A DNA stretch of 64,000 bases from Owenia fusiformis (Eukaryota > Annelida > Polychaeta > Sabellida > Oweniidae). This document shows positions 24,354 through 36,440 of the stretch, piece by piece. The notes below the pieces were generated by a model. The model was not told the DNA's origin. It worked only from the letters and a program-made list of their open reading frames with translations, and searched no databases. Within the stretch, counting starts at the first letter, position 1; the number at the start of each line of letters is the position of its first letter. The DNA lies in NCBI GenBank assembly GCA_903813345.2, contig CAIIXF020000008.1, forward strand, positions 22,864,822-22,928,821. Reading direction: 5' to 3'. A program made the translations under genes and the position numbers.

Positions 24354-24510
24354 AAATGAAAATGACACTTGTGCAGTTGGATCTGAAGAAAATACGAAAC
24401 TTGTTAACGTAACAAAAATTATTTGATGAAAGACGTTTTTGATGTTTTGTGTATCTCATTACAATATCGGACGTATTATTAAATAAATATTTTTCCGAGA
24501 GTAAACTCAC
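24354..24510 (+). promoter_or_regulatory. Gene 1 3' UTR with polyadenylation signal
   Basis: AATAAA lies at 24482-24487, 129 bases past the stop, in AT-rich sequence. Cleavage would be expected 10-30 bases further on. No competing signal was seen closer to the stop. Confidence 0.65.
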
Positions 24511-25039
24511 ATTTCCGTTTCTACATTGTCATTAACCATAATGGATACGTTACAATGAGTTCACGTATTGACAGTCCATTAGGCCTCTTGGAGCAAACGA
24601 AACATAGCCAACGAAATTTGAATGTTGTGTATCGACTTCATGAACAGGTGGGACTTCCATAATTTCATACCATCAAAAAGCACTTAGACATTTTTCGTAA
24701 TTCTAAATCAAAATATACAATACGATATATAAACGCGTTGTCAAAACAAAACGGACGTTGCGCGCGCGATTGTCAAACATTTGCAGGGGTCAACATTTAT
24801 ATTCCAGATGTCCATTAACAACTAACTAATTACCCAAAGCTCCATGTGCAGTATGGCAAGTGATTTTAGACAGTCATATCTTTCACCATGAGTACTAAAT
24901 CTATTTACTAAAAAGATCTCCTTTTCTGATTTTTATTGCATGAAAAGATTATTCAAAAAGGTATACAAAAGTATACAAACCATTTAGAATGACGGAAACC
25001 GCCCAGCAGGCCAGGGAAATAAGTTAAGAACATAAAGAA
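24511..25039. other. No gene recognised
   Basis: About 530 bp downstream of gene 1's polyadenylation signal. AT-rich with no open frame of interest. One CG-rich patch (GCGCGCGATTGTC) at about 24760. Confidence 0.5.
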
Positions 25040-25600
25040 CTTTCAAGCTGGATTTACAACCGGAATTCTACCTAGCATCTCATATTTCCATACGCGACCG
25101 GAAAGCATTAGCCTCTTTGAGATGTGGTGTTGCTCCGCTACGTTTGGAAACGGGGCGTTACGAACGACTGTCAATTCCAGAGACTGTGTTATTTTTGTGA
25201 TGTTAATGCCATTGAAAATGAACACCATTTCCTGTTAAAATGTCCGTTTTATTCTACTATCAGAAATGATTTATTTTCTAAGGTTCAGAATAAAATTACA
25301 AACTTTCAAAGACTTACTGACGATGAGAAGTTCTATATCTTGATGTCAAGTCATGAGATTGTTGTTGATGTGGCAAAGGCCTGTGGCCAAATGTTTAAAA
25401 AAAGAGAACATAAACTGTACAGTTAATTCTGAGGAATATCATTTTATACATAGTGTCTTATAGGCCGAACACGGCCTGGGGTAAGAATATTGAATGTTTT
25501 TAATACGTTTGAATTTTATTACCTTGTATTTTAGCTACATGTTGTATTAATATTTGCTCAGGACACTTTAATAAATTTAACAAATACAAATACAAATAAT
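25040..25600 (+). mobile_element. LINE 3' end with CxxC...H...C knuckle, one frameshift
   Basis: From about 25049 the frame reads KALASLRCGVAPLRLETGRY, then shifts by one base near 25178 into RLCYFCDVNAIENEHHFLLKC and on to a stop at 25426. The LRLETGRY block followed by CxxC...EHHFLLKC is typical of the ORF2 C-terminus of several LINE families. A short 3' UTR ends in CAAATA-type units at about 25580-25598. Confidence 0.75.
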
Positions 25601-26590
25601 GGTATTGAAAGTCTAGTTTTGAAGATATCAATTTTCGATGACCAAAATTATGCTGAAAACAATGGATATCATGAGTATTCCCAGTGGGAAAATAACATGG
25701 GATATGTGGTTTTTAACATTAACACATTTCAATACCAATCCCCTTTTCAGAAGTTGTTAATATATGTAGTGTAGGAGAAACTTTCGATATGGTTAAATCG
25801 AGAAAAACAAGATCCTCTTAAGCCTAACACGCTAAATAAAACAATGACACCATCGGAAGTATTCTTCTTTGTAATCAGTGCTTTAATAGTCAGTATACCG
25901 AGTTTAATCAATAAAAGATAATACAATGAATCACAAAATTCTGAAACGAGTACTATGGATTTGCTTTCGAAATACTGAACAGATTAACCTAGATAATAGC
26001 GACCCGTCTTCTTTGCCCAGCTGTTTGTGGGTTTTCAACATAACTCTACAATAATATAATAATAGTATAATGTAATTTAAAGATGAGTAATTTCATTCAG
26101 TTGTTGTATCGATGTTGCAGTTTGTAGTGCAGTAGGATTGGCATGAACGTGTTGAAAGTCAAATTGCATTGATTTTTCCAATATCTGTTTTATTAAGATT
26201 AATAAGATTTTTTCTGTGCTCTAGTACGGAAATATAAACGAATGTATCGTTTAAAAAATAGGTGTGAAAATCCCCATGTTAAACTTTGGGGGAAAACAAA
26301 GAAGTATTTTGTTCCTCCGCGAACTGCATCATGGGAAATATTTTGACCTTATAAGGAAAGATTTTCGCGTCTCCTCTTTTGAAGAGGGAACAACGATCTG
26401 CTCAATTGTACCCAAATGAAACAAGAATCACTCTTTTTCTCTTCATCAAATAAAATCTTTTCACATACTGAATTACAAAATTTTTCGTTAAAAACGTAAA
26501 TTAGTATGATGTCTAGATATTCAAGTTTTCGTTAAAATTGTAAAATAATGTTAGAGCACATCGGTATGGCATCATTTATGTCTCAAAACC
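25600..26590. other. No gene recognised
   Basis: About 1 kb of intergenic AT-rich sequence. No conserved frame, terminal repeat or RNA gene seen. Confidence 0.5.
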
Positions 26591-26870
26591 TTTTCGATAC
26601 GATTTTCGAGTCTAAATCGTAAAATCGTATACGATTTTAGAAAAACTTTACTCGTTGTTGATAACGTGACTTTTATAAATCGTATACGACGCTTAAAGAC
26701 GATGTGTATGGAATAAGAATTTATTTCGTGGGAATATTCCCGGTGTAGGTTAACAAATGCATGCATAAAACGCTGTTAATTGACGTGTAGTGTATATCTT
26801 GTATAATTCTAAACGTAGAATATTTTTGAAATTTCTATACGATTATATCGTGTAGATGTAGTACGGCTCA
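26590..26870. repeat. Block rich in ATCGTATACGAT-like palindromes
   Basis: ATCGTATACGATTTTAG and related strings occur several times (for example 26620-26636 and 26678-26690). They share the core of the 77-bp tandem repeat at 28920 and of the block at 38210-38470, so they are probably the same dispersed family. Confidence 0.5.
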
Positions 26871-26954
26871 CTATAGAAAGATGTCACTGTACGTACATAA
26901 TAATTGAATCATTCTTTACAGGCCAGTTAATTATCGCTTTATAAATTAAAGGTA

Positions 26955-27115
26955 CAGGGTGTCCCAGAGCTCATGGAAATTTATGAGAGGTGTAAGTTAA
27001 ACGGTAGATTTACTTGTCAAACTGGTTAAACATGAATTGAGGAAAATGTTTCTAGGTGGTTTTCAGGCATGTATTAAACCTCCCAAAAGATTCTCATGAG
27101 TTCTGGGACACCCTG
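26955..27115. mobile_element. 161-bp MITE, mariner-like ends
   Basis: CAGGGTGTCCCAGAGCTCAT at the left is inverted at the right end (27095-27115) with one mismatch. CAGGGTGTCCCA ends are common in mariner-type elements. TA precedes the left end; the right flank is CA. No coding capacity. Confidence 0.7.
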
Positions 27116-28090
27116 CATAATAGGTAAGATATATAGATAGCTGTGCCAATATATTCAATTTTTAACAATAACAATGTATTTGGAAGTCATGGATATTTTG
27201 ACCAATGTGTTCGTCGGGGAATATATGATTAGTAACACATGACGACGTAACAGACAGAACCAGGTACTAAGAAGAGGCACGTGCATCGAAATAAATAGTC
27301 GAGTTTTCTTGCACCAAGATGAAGAAACATCAAACGCTCTCACTCTCTTTGTCCCAATAATTAGTCAGTGCATACAGAATGGGAGGGGTATTTTCAGACA
27401 GACAACAAGGGCGTTAAATGACACCCCATTGAATAAGAAAGAAATAATATTGGGATCATAATATTGCTTCACTGTGGGATCATAAGACTACATTTTGATG
27501 TGATTGGCCTGGACTGATCAGAAAATGAGCATGGAATGGAACAGTATAATAATGATTTAACACGCAAATCGATCTTAATATCAGAAAATATATATTTTGT
27601 TATATTCTTTAGTTCAACCCACACTTGTGAGTGTAGAATAGTACATATACATACAATAATAACATGGAATTCGAAGATGATCAGACGTTTAATAAATGAC
27701 ATCACAATAAAAGAACAAGGAAATCAATGTTTGAAATGATTCTTTATTTCCTTCAGTTTTGGAGAGAGCCATATTACAAAGAATATAACTACATTACACG
27801 TTGATTTTATGATTCATTGAATATATGACCTTTACTAATGCCCATTACTTCGTGATTTCAGTTATTACTCATCATGAAAAACCATGACATCTCAAATCTT
27901 CTCAGCCCTGAGATGATGTTTCAGGTGAAACAGAAAGATGCTATGAGTATCAGAATGGTTATTTGTGTTACTTCGGTATACCTGCTAGTTGCATAAATAA
28001 TTTACAAAAAGATAATAGATTTATGTTGGCAAGAATAATATTATATGGCCATTTATTTCATTATAAGCTATAAATTGCTTTTCGATCATA
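27116..28090. other. No gene recognised
   Basis: About 1 kb of AT-rich DNA with chance frames on both strands and no supporting motif. Confidence 0.5.
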
Positions 28091-28692
28091 CAGGGCGTTA
28101 AATAAGTCTGTTCTCCCCCTTAACTTTTTAAATTTAGAAATAACACAGGGTTTTTATACACTGCTTTAAAGGGAATTTAATTTGCTGATCACACACCAAA
28201 TTTCAGAGAGATTGGTTAAATTCCAAACTTTTAAGAGCATTTTTAGTGATGTTCCTATTTCACATTCTTAATAGTTAATATGTTTACCCAAAGCAGCTTG
28301 GACAGTCTCGATTCTACAAGGATATGATTCAAAAATGTTCACAAACAGGGGTGTTGCACTTTCAAAGTTTCTAAAAGCTTTCTTGATACATTTGAGCAAT
28401 GTATCATGGCTATGAAGTTTCTCCTCTGGTTTAGCTTTTTCGACCCTGTCCTAAATAATCGCAGTATCAACTTTTCACCATTCGTTCATCATCCTGGTAA
28501 TTTTACTCTTTTTGACGCAATCAATGGTCAACTACATCCTTTCAAGAAACATTGTTCTATTAGGAAGATTTCATTATTAATTTTCTAAGAGTGATCAGCA
28601 GTTTCAATAAGCTTTAAAATGTTATATGGAAAAGTATGATAACTTTAGAAATAAAAGAGTTAAGGGGGAGAACAGAATTATCTGACGCCCTG
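28091..28692 (-). mobile_element. TIR element with possible mariner-like transposase relic
   Basis: CAGGGCGTTAAATAAGTCTG at the left and the inverse of CAGGGCGTCAGATAATTCTG at the right form TIRs of about 40-50 bp, both continuing through TTCTCCCCCTTAACT. The 600-bp interior on the minus strand reads TPLFVNIFESYPCRIETVQ and AALGKHI near 28270-28350, like the last helix region of mariner-family transposases. It is broken by stops. The transposase reading is tentative. Confidence 0.6.
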
Positions 28693-28919
28693 AATCATTA
28701 GATGTTTATCCTGCGTTCTCTATGTACTAGTGGCGACATCCTTTATTGGATCAAATCCCAATTTAAGAACACGACAACGAGTTATGTAATCGTATATATT
28801 GTATATAGAAAACCATCAAGATTATGTAAGCGTATACATAAAATTGGTTAGTCCAGCTACAAGCCCTTTTGACCCCCTAGACACACGAGTAACATAATAG
28901 TATGTGAAAAAATCGTCGA

Positions 28920-29330
28920 CATTTTATAATCCTATACATAAAACTTCGTATAGTACACGATATCGAGTTATGCAATCGTACATAGAAAATCGTCGAAATT
29001 CTATAATCGTATACATAAAACTTCGTATAGTACACGATATCGAGTTATGCAATCGTATATAGAAAATCGTCGAAATTCTATAATCGTATACATAAAACTT
29101 CGTATAGTACACGATATCGAGTTATGCAATCGTATAAGAAAATCGTCGAAATTTTATAATCGTATACATAAAACTTCGAACAGTACACGATAACGAGTTA
29201 CGTAATCGGATGTGGAAAATCGTCGACATTTTATAATATCGTATACATAAAACTTCGTATAGTACACGATATCGAGTTATGTAATCGTATATAGAAAATC
29301 GTCGACATTTTATAATCGTATACTAAAATC
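28920..29330. repeat. 77-bp minisatellite, about five units
   Basis: The string CGTATAGTACACGATATCGA recurs near 28945, 29023, 29101, 29177 (diverged) and 29254, each followed by GAGTTATGCAATCGTATA and GAAAATCGTCGA. Period is 76-78 bp. Units differ by scattered substitutions. No spacer-like unique sequence, so it is not a CRISPR. Confidence 0.85.
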
Positions 29331-29654
29331 GTTGTATGAAATCTAATAGTGGCGACATCTTGTGAAATCGATAACATTGAAATCGATTTTATCCCTTCAA
29401 TGGACATGTCAATCAAAGTTCATCTACATGATATGAGTTGATGATAGATATCGAAAAGTGCACACGATGAAGGACATACGATTTTTTATACTACAATTTC
29501 ATACATTGAATTTCAAGCATAAAAGCTGAATTTAATTTCTCCTGTATATATGTCCGATTTACTTTTGTCTGATTCAAAAATAAGTTACATACAACTGAAG
29601 TACAATACATGAATTACATTCGTAAAATAATCATCCAAGCACTATCCAAGCACT

Positions 29655-29841
29655 ACCCCCCCCTATCCCCACCCTACAAGTGCATCCCCCTTAACTTGTT
29701 GTATAGTGTACTATTATGATTTATTATATGTATTAATATATATTGTTTAAATGTCCATTTTTCCTATAATGCCTTCGGGCGATTGGAATTATGTATTTGC
29801 TTATAAGTTTGAATAAATAAATTCTTATAAAAAAAAAAAAA
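29655..29841 (+). mobile_element. Short retrotransposon 3' end with poly(A) and target-site duplication
   Basis: About 187 bp ending AATAAATAAATTCTTAT and a run of A (29829-29841). ATCCAAGCACT precedes it (29644-29654) and ATCCAAGGACT follows it (29842-29852), fitting an 11-bp target duplication with one change. Too short to carry coding sequence. A LINE 3' end or a SINE. Confidence 0.65.
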
Positions 29842-29842
29842 A

Positions 29843-30370
29843 TCCAAGGACTTAATTTAAGAATTTCACTTTTCATTGTCATTCCTTTTCCAATAGTATT
29901 GTACATTTGTCACGATGCTGCCATAGTAGCGATAAAATGATGATCAATGATACACATGTACGACGTACTATTCCTAAAATCACAGTTCAAATCTGTCACG
30001 CTTTCTAGCGTTGTGGGATTTTTTCCAAAATATAATTGTGGTACGTCTAGGTAATTCGACCCAACATTGAAGTTGATCTTCCATCGAATATGTGATTCTC
30101 AATGTACTTCCTAATCATGATTGGTGAATATCAGTATTTGTAATTACACATCTCTGTTTTTGCTTGTTCCTTCAATGTCCTCATCTGGAAATACAATAAA
30201 GGAAGACGGAGCAAACATTGGTTTATAAAACTTTATAAACCAAAGATTGCCCGTGGTTTAATTTCTAAACATAATATAAAAACAAAATAAGAATGAATTA
30301 ACATTGATGATCAAGCTAGGAACATAAAACAATACACTCAAGACAAATTGAAAGCAAATAATATGCTTTA
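29843..30370. other. No gene recognised
   Basis: About 530 bp of intergenic AT-rich sequence with no repeat or frame of note beyond the flanking elements. Confidence 0.5.
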
Positions 30371-33110
30371 CACTCATAACCGTTTTGGCCTATAAAGGAA
30401 ATGTATGCAGATTAATGTGTTATTATTGTGCGCGTTAATACAAAATCATCAAATATATCTTGCCAAACGTATACTAATTCTTGGTCAAAATTTAATCAAA
30501 ATATTAATTATTAAGATATACGTATTTTTATAGTCTTTTAAGGTAAAACTTTTTCAAAAATGTATTTTGTGCAAATTTTTAAGCAAAGATTGACAAACAA
30601 GACTTATATTAGAATTCAATATACAATATAATAGACTCTAGATAAAATGCAAATCATATTCTATTTCCGATTATATGTTCAGTTCAGTTCAGTTCAATGT
30701 AGTCAACATTAAACACTTTCCACCTTTTTGACCTATAAAAGAAATGTGGGTAAGTTAGTGTGCAATGCCTTATTTACTGAGAAGAATATTAATATAAAAT
30801 TACACAGCATAGTAAATACAACAAAACAAACCTGAAATAACTCTTTATAATTAATCAAATCATTAATTCATATAGACGTACTCTTTAATTAAACATTAAT
30901 TTTAAGTAATACAAAATATATTTTAAAATTGTTGAACAAATAATGACACAAAACTAAAACAATATGATAGCAAAGCATATGCTATCTTAGATTATAGGAA
31001 ATAATAAGTGATGTATTATGTTGTCAACATTATATATATTAAACACCCATCCCCTTTTTGACCTATAAGTAAAAATAAAAATGATATATACGAATTAATC
31101 ATTATTTATATAGGCCATACTTTAATAATATTCCAAAATGTATGTTAACCAAAGACGAATTTGATAAACAAGGTTAGAATACAATAGAATAGACTCTAGA
31201 TAATTTGAAACTAAATTCGATAGCAAATTGATAGATAGAAAATCTTCTTCGGACATGCTGCAGGATCAAAAAACATCGTAATTGAACAATATAGATTTAT
31301 AAGGTAAGGATTTATTAGGTAAGATCAACGTTTTCTTCGCAGGGCTAAATGTACAGTAGTGCAACGATTTACCTGGAAATATTTCCAAAGATACATGTAC
31401 TACGTTACACCAACCTTTATAATATTACGTTTATATTATCATTATGGGGATTTAAATTGTTGGAGAAGAGTGCGTAGTTCGCAAGCTGATGTGAAACAAG
31501 AATTTCGCAAGTTCAAAACCTCGAGAATTCGAACCAAATGAACGAGTGAAGTTAAGAAAGACGAAACATTTATCATAAAAGTTGAATTTATTGATCGAAT
31601 CCACATATAAAGTGTCTGTACGGTTAATTAAGAAATAAGTGTTTTGGAAAATATTGTATGAATATCACACTATATTATAAAACATGCGCCATAAATCTCA
31701 TAAATTGATTATGATTACAAAAGAACATAACAATTCTTATTAAATACTGACAAATATTGGCAGTTAGAATAACTTATATAGGGTGATATCATGACAACGG
31801 AAAGAAATATTACTTCAAAGGTTAGGATTATTGTATGTAGTGCTTTGATGTTAATTACAGATCTAAATTTTTCAGCAGAATAATATGCATGTACCATTAA
31901 TGATTTAGTCTAGGTGAAGTCTGGGTGAAGACAGGAAGGTAGTTAGTAGAGCTGTTAACGAATTAGAATATAGACAAAATATAACCATGCAGACACTTTT
32001 TAAAAGGACCAGAGACAGATAAAACATGTCTCTGAAAGGACGCACGGTTATATACGTTATTACATACGTTTATACATGAAGTACATGAACTGAGACGTTG
32101 TGAATCAAGATGTCCGACGTGGGTAAATAACAATGAAACAACAAATGACAGTTAAACATAACATTACATGAATATATAATATATGTATGTATTCAACTAT
32201 GACACTTATGACACGTGTGACCTACAAGTAGGAAGAAATGTATAAGTTAGTATATATTATACATGTTATATGTACATAAAAATTCTGGATAAAGCTAAGT
32301 TAAGCAAATAAAAAAATAATAGATGTACTTTTAAACTATACTAACGTGTAATTCACGATAAGACTTTTTAATTACTATTAACAAAATATGAAAAATATCT
32401 GTTAGCGTGTATTATGCAAATTAAATGCTTTTACAAAAATCGCGGAATTCACAATAAGGAATTTGTATTATTTCTATCGCCATCATCGTATTTTATAGCC
32501 ATATCGTATGCCCCTGTAAAAGAACTGATTTGGTTAGTGTCCTTGAGAAAATAAAACAAATATACAGAAAGCGTCACAATATATGACTAAAACAGCGAAA
32601 ATGTAGAGATGTAGAAATAAACTAAATTATCATTTTGATTTTACTTTTAAATTATTCTAAATCGATAAAGCTCGGGCAATTTATTCTAATGCTATTTTGA
32701 ATATATAGAAAGTAACATGTGAAACATAATATTTGTATTAATTTAGGTCATCATTATCATAGTATTATTCTCGCTTTTGGACCTATAAAATAAACCTATA
32801 TAAATGACAAAATATACACAACGAGTCACAATTAGAATTAAATCAGCAAAAATTGAACAGATGTTAAAAGTAAACTGAACTATTATTAAAGATGTATACT
32901 GTTCTTAACTTAGGGCACATGAGCTTGAGATAAGATAATTATCATTATTGCATTAAAAATTAATATTTAAAATATCAATATTTATGTAAGATATACATGT
33001 TGACAGAATCGATACACATCCTCGGTACAGGCAACTTTGACCTATAAAAGAAAAATGTTGCTATTAATATTATACCTCTGCTATCAACAGATCGCATGGT
33101 ATGCTATAAG
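30370..33110 (+). repeat. Degenerate repeat block with GACCTATAAAAGAAA-like motif
   Basis: GRCCTATAAA-type strings occur at 30387, 30730, 31060, 32219 (diverged), 32780 and 33039, always on the plus strand. They are often preceded by TTAAACAC(C/T)(C/T)-like sequence and followed by AT-rich DNA with a TACGTATT or ACGTACTC block. The first three are 330-343 bp apart, suggesting an old tandem array of a roughly 330-bp unit broken by insertions. Confidence 0.5.
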
Positions 33111-33149
33111 TGAATAAGTTTGTGTGGATATGTAACGTTTTTTACGTTT

Positions 33150-34143
33150 AAAGTTTTAAACTAAATGAGAATGAATTGAAGTGTTTACCCACCTTAATAC
33201 ACCAAATGATGCATGCTTGGCATTATTGGGGTGGAGAGGAATATTATATAATATTGAGCTATGTAAGCTAATGTTCTGTTTCAACATATTGTCCTTGGGT
33301 GCCAGTAATATTTATAGAAACATTTTTATATTTAGAGTGTTTGAATGTTTAGTGAATCATCAAGCAGGTGGTATTACTAAAGAGTATATTACTATTTTAA
33401 ATAAATATAAATTGTTGGACAATGTTGTGAGCTTCATGTACAATGGTTGTATAAATATGTCAAAGTTTCTTTGGAAAAAAATATGTAAGAACAATGTTAG
33501 GGATTTTGAATTTAATAGTTGGAGACAATCTTTATCAATGAGTATTCAACTTCAAGATTTTAGAACTGTACAGTTGCATGTTGACATTCCTTCTATCTGG
33601 TATTACTTAGGACTTAAACATCCTGAACTTAAGCAAAAATGTAATATGATGATTAAGTTGCTATGTGGTATACATAATTTAGAAATTAACAACCATGGTT
33701 TACCTAGAGAAAATAGGGAATGTAAGAAATGCAATAATAACTCATTAGAGGATCTTTATCATTTTATTATGGGTTGTGATAATTATGTTGATATCAGAAA
33801 GATTATGATTGAAAATTTGATTAAGGAAAATCCTACATTTAAGATACTTTCATGTGAGATATTATATAACATTATTTTAGGCATGGAGTTTCCAATGAAA
33901 AATTGGGATAATGTTTTGATTATTTCATGTAAGAGTGTATCAATTATGTACCACAGAAGATTTTTTAGCTGATTTACCAATGTATCCATTGTTATTTTGG
34001 GTCTAAATTTTGCCCATGTATACATGTATAATTCATGATATTGTAATTGTCTAATTAGCATAAGGTATAGTGTAAGATTGTTTTAATTGTCAAACTATTC
34101 TTCAGTATTGGAGGCTAAATAAATAAATAAATAAATAAATAAA
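33150..34143 (+). mobile_element. LINE 3' end, ORF2 C-terminus with AAAT tail
   Basis: The open frame 33181-33972 (263 codons) begins in the segment after the RT domain (AGGITKEYITILNKYKLLDN) and carries the knuckle CKKCNNNSLEDLYHFIMGC. It ends in a tail of AAAT units at about 34120-34143. The layout matches the C-terminal segment at 2118-1573 (CKMC...HMILDC, similar W/F-rich spacing), so both may come from one LINE family. 5' truncated. Confidence 0.8.
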
Positions 34144-35850
34144 TATGAGACGATACAACTACTGCACTATCCATCGGAGCATAAGGTTATACAGCTTTAA
34201 AGTTTGCTCCTTCTGTGTCTTCTTGTTGAATGTAATTGTAATCTCTTTTGGAATTTACTGTTTCCTCACAAATGGTACCTGCTACGATCCGTTATCTCTT
34301 CGAATTTTGCTCGGTACAGTATAGTCACTCATGAAAATGAATATCAATTGCTCCAAAGAGTTGTTCGTTGATCTAATTTACGCACTTGGTTTTAGTGTTA
34401 CGAGTCCGGAGATCCAGTTTCTACACTGTTTATCAATCATCTAATACCATCGTCTCTTGCTGTACTTTTTAACTTTTAAAAGAAGAGTCTCTGTTCTTAT
34501 TCCAAATATATAAAATGTCTCGTCGATGCGTCTAACCCCGGACGTCTAATACACACACGTGGTTTTACAATGGACGTACTAGACATGGGTCAAGAGTGCA
34601 GTATAATTTTGAGGTTAGCCAGGGATATAATTACATAACTAACAGATGCCTTCAGCTGGACAATTATATCTGGCTCAAAATAGTAGAAACATTTTAGAAT
34701 GGATTTACTAGTATAATTGACGCGTTGAAAGGGCTTCCTCCTTTGATAGTAGAAATATGAATTACAGATCACTCTAAGTTATACATTACAGAATGATCAA
34801 AAGGCAAAGGTAAATACAAATGAAGTAGAAATATTTAATTTTTTAAAGCCCCTCCCCCGTGCAAAGTTAAAAATATAGCTAAATCATTCAAATATTACTT
34901 TTCATGACTTTAAATCATTGAATAGATCACGCAAAAGTCATATTCTTCAACCATTCCATCTATGATTATGCATAATTTTGCATAATTTTATGCATAATTA
35001 TGCATAATTTCGTGATGTCACAGTGAAACGATGTGATGTCACTCGGGTGGCAAAATGTCTTTTCAAATTTTTCTTGCATACATAATTTCTAAGTTTGCCA
35101 AGCTTTCAAAACAAAGCAATAATATTGGCCTATACTATAGACTGTATAGCTTTTATCACGTTTTTAATTACGTTGTACCTTTAGATTCAATGAGAACTAG
35201 AATCTTATTAGAAATAAATTGACAATTTTTCGAACAAAAACGTCATTCAAAATCATTTTTTGAAATTACATACGTTTCACACGGCGCATTTTGATAGCAT
35301 TTGGTATGATCATATTAACATTACTCAAGTTTCTGAGGAAAGTCGAAAGATAGTTTGTCATCCTTGGTCCAAGGTGCCCTTTAGCGTAAAGCTTCGTAGT
35401 TTCTAACTAGACTCTGCACGAAGCGTAGGTTCAATGATATTTCACGTGAACAATCCATAATACTGAATTAAAAAAAAATGAATGAAGCCATTTGAATGAG
35501 GGATGTGCTAACGGATCAGTGAGTTGCCATGTGCAAATATAGAGAGTCGTTATGATCATGATACTCAAGATCAAAGAATCCAGTGTCCAATTTAAAAGTA
35601 CTAATGGATTACAATGAGCATACTCCCTGTGCCAGTCTAACTACATTAAGAGTTTAATTCCGCTGTATTATGCAACATCAAGACTATATTCCGGCTTCTC
35701 TAGTATCTCAGCCAGTTTATTCTGCCCTGCCTTGTGGGGTCATTAGAAGGACAAGCAGATCACACATGCCAAAGGATTAATCATATGGCCTCCCTGGGTA
35801 GAAATAACGCATCAGATGCGTTCTGTTCTATAAGTACAGATCACTATTTT
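34144..35850. other. No gene recognised
   Basis: About 1.7 kb of intergenic DNA. The only structure is a run of ATGCATAAT-like units at 34968-35008 just before GTGATGTCAC. No coding frame. Confidence 0.5.
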
Positions 35851-35859
35851 TATGTAACA

Positions 35860-36440
35860 GAGGCAGGCCCGTCAGATTGGATGGGTGCGACCCTCACCCC
35901 CCCCTCAAAAAATAATATATTTCTATCAATCTTTTTTTATTGATTTATACACTTTGAAAGTGCCCAGAAATCACCAGTTAGCAAAATTGTCTAAAGGGAG
36001 TCTCGCATTTCCTAAAACATTTGAAATAAATTCTGAATTTTATTTATTTTCTCAGACACTGTTAAAGTACCCAGACATCATCAAATACCACATTAATATG
36101 GAAAAATGCTTTGGAGAGAGGGGACTAACCTTTGCTCCCTTTCTGGTACCCCCCCCCCAAAAAAACCCCTCAAACACATTAAAAGTCCCCAGAAATATCC
36201 ATGTAGCATCCTGAACTGATAACATTTCCAGAGGAATGAGGCACTCCTCTCCCCCTGCCCCTCCTCCAAAAGGAAATGTTTTCCCTTTCTCATACAAAAT
36301 ATAAAACCAATTAAAATACAACAGAATAGGCTAATTTGGGCCATTTTAGGGGGTAATCGACCCATATATGCCGCAAAAAGTTGAACAGTTCATTTTAGTA
36401 AAAACCGCACCCCCTCCCTAAGAAGTGTCTGACGGGACTG
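35860..36440. repeat. Homopolymer-rich repeat with weak inverted ends
   Basis: CCCGTCAGA (35868-35876) is inverted as TCTGACGGG (36428-36436). The interior has C-runs (CCCCCCC at 35897, CCCCCCCC at 36151) and three related blocks reading GT(G/A/C)CCCAGAAATC-like. It looks like an old non-coding element; the frames on both strands are chance. Confidence 0.45.

Noticed and set aside
36052-36365. Glycine-rich minus-strand frames
   Set aside because: They come from C-runs in the non-coding repeat at 35860-36440.
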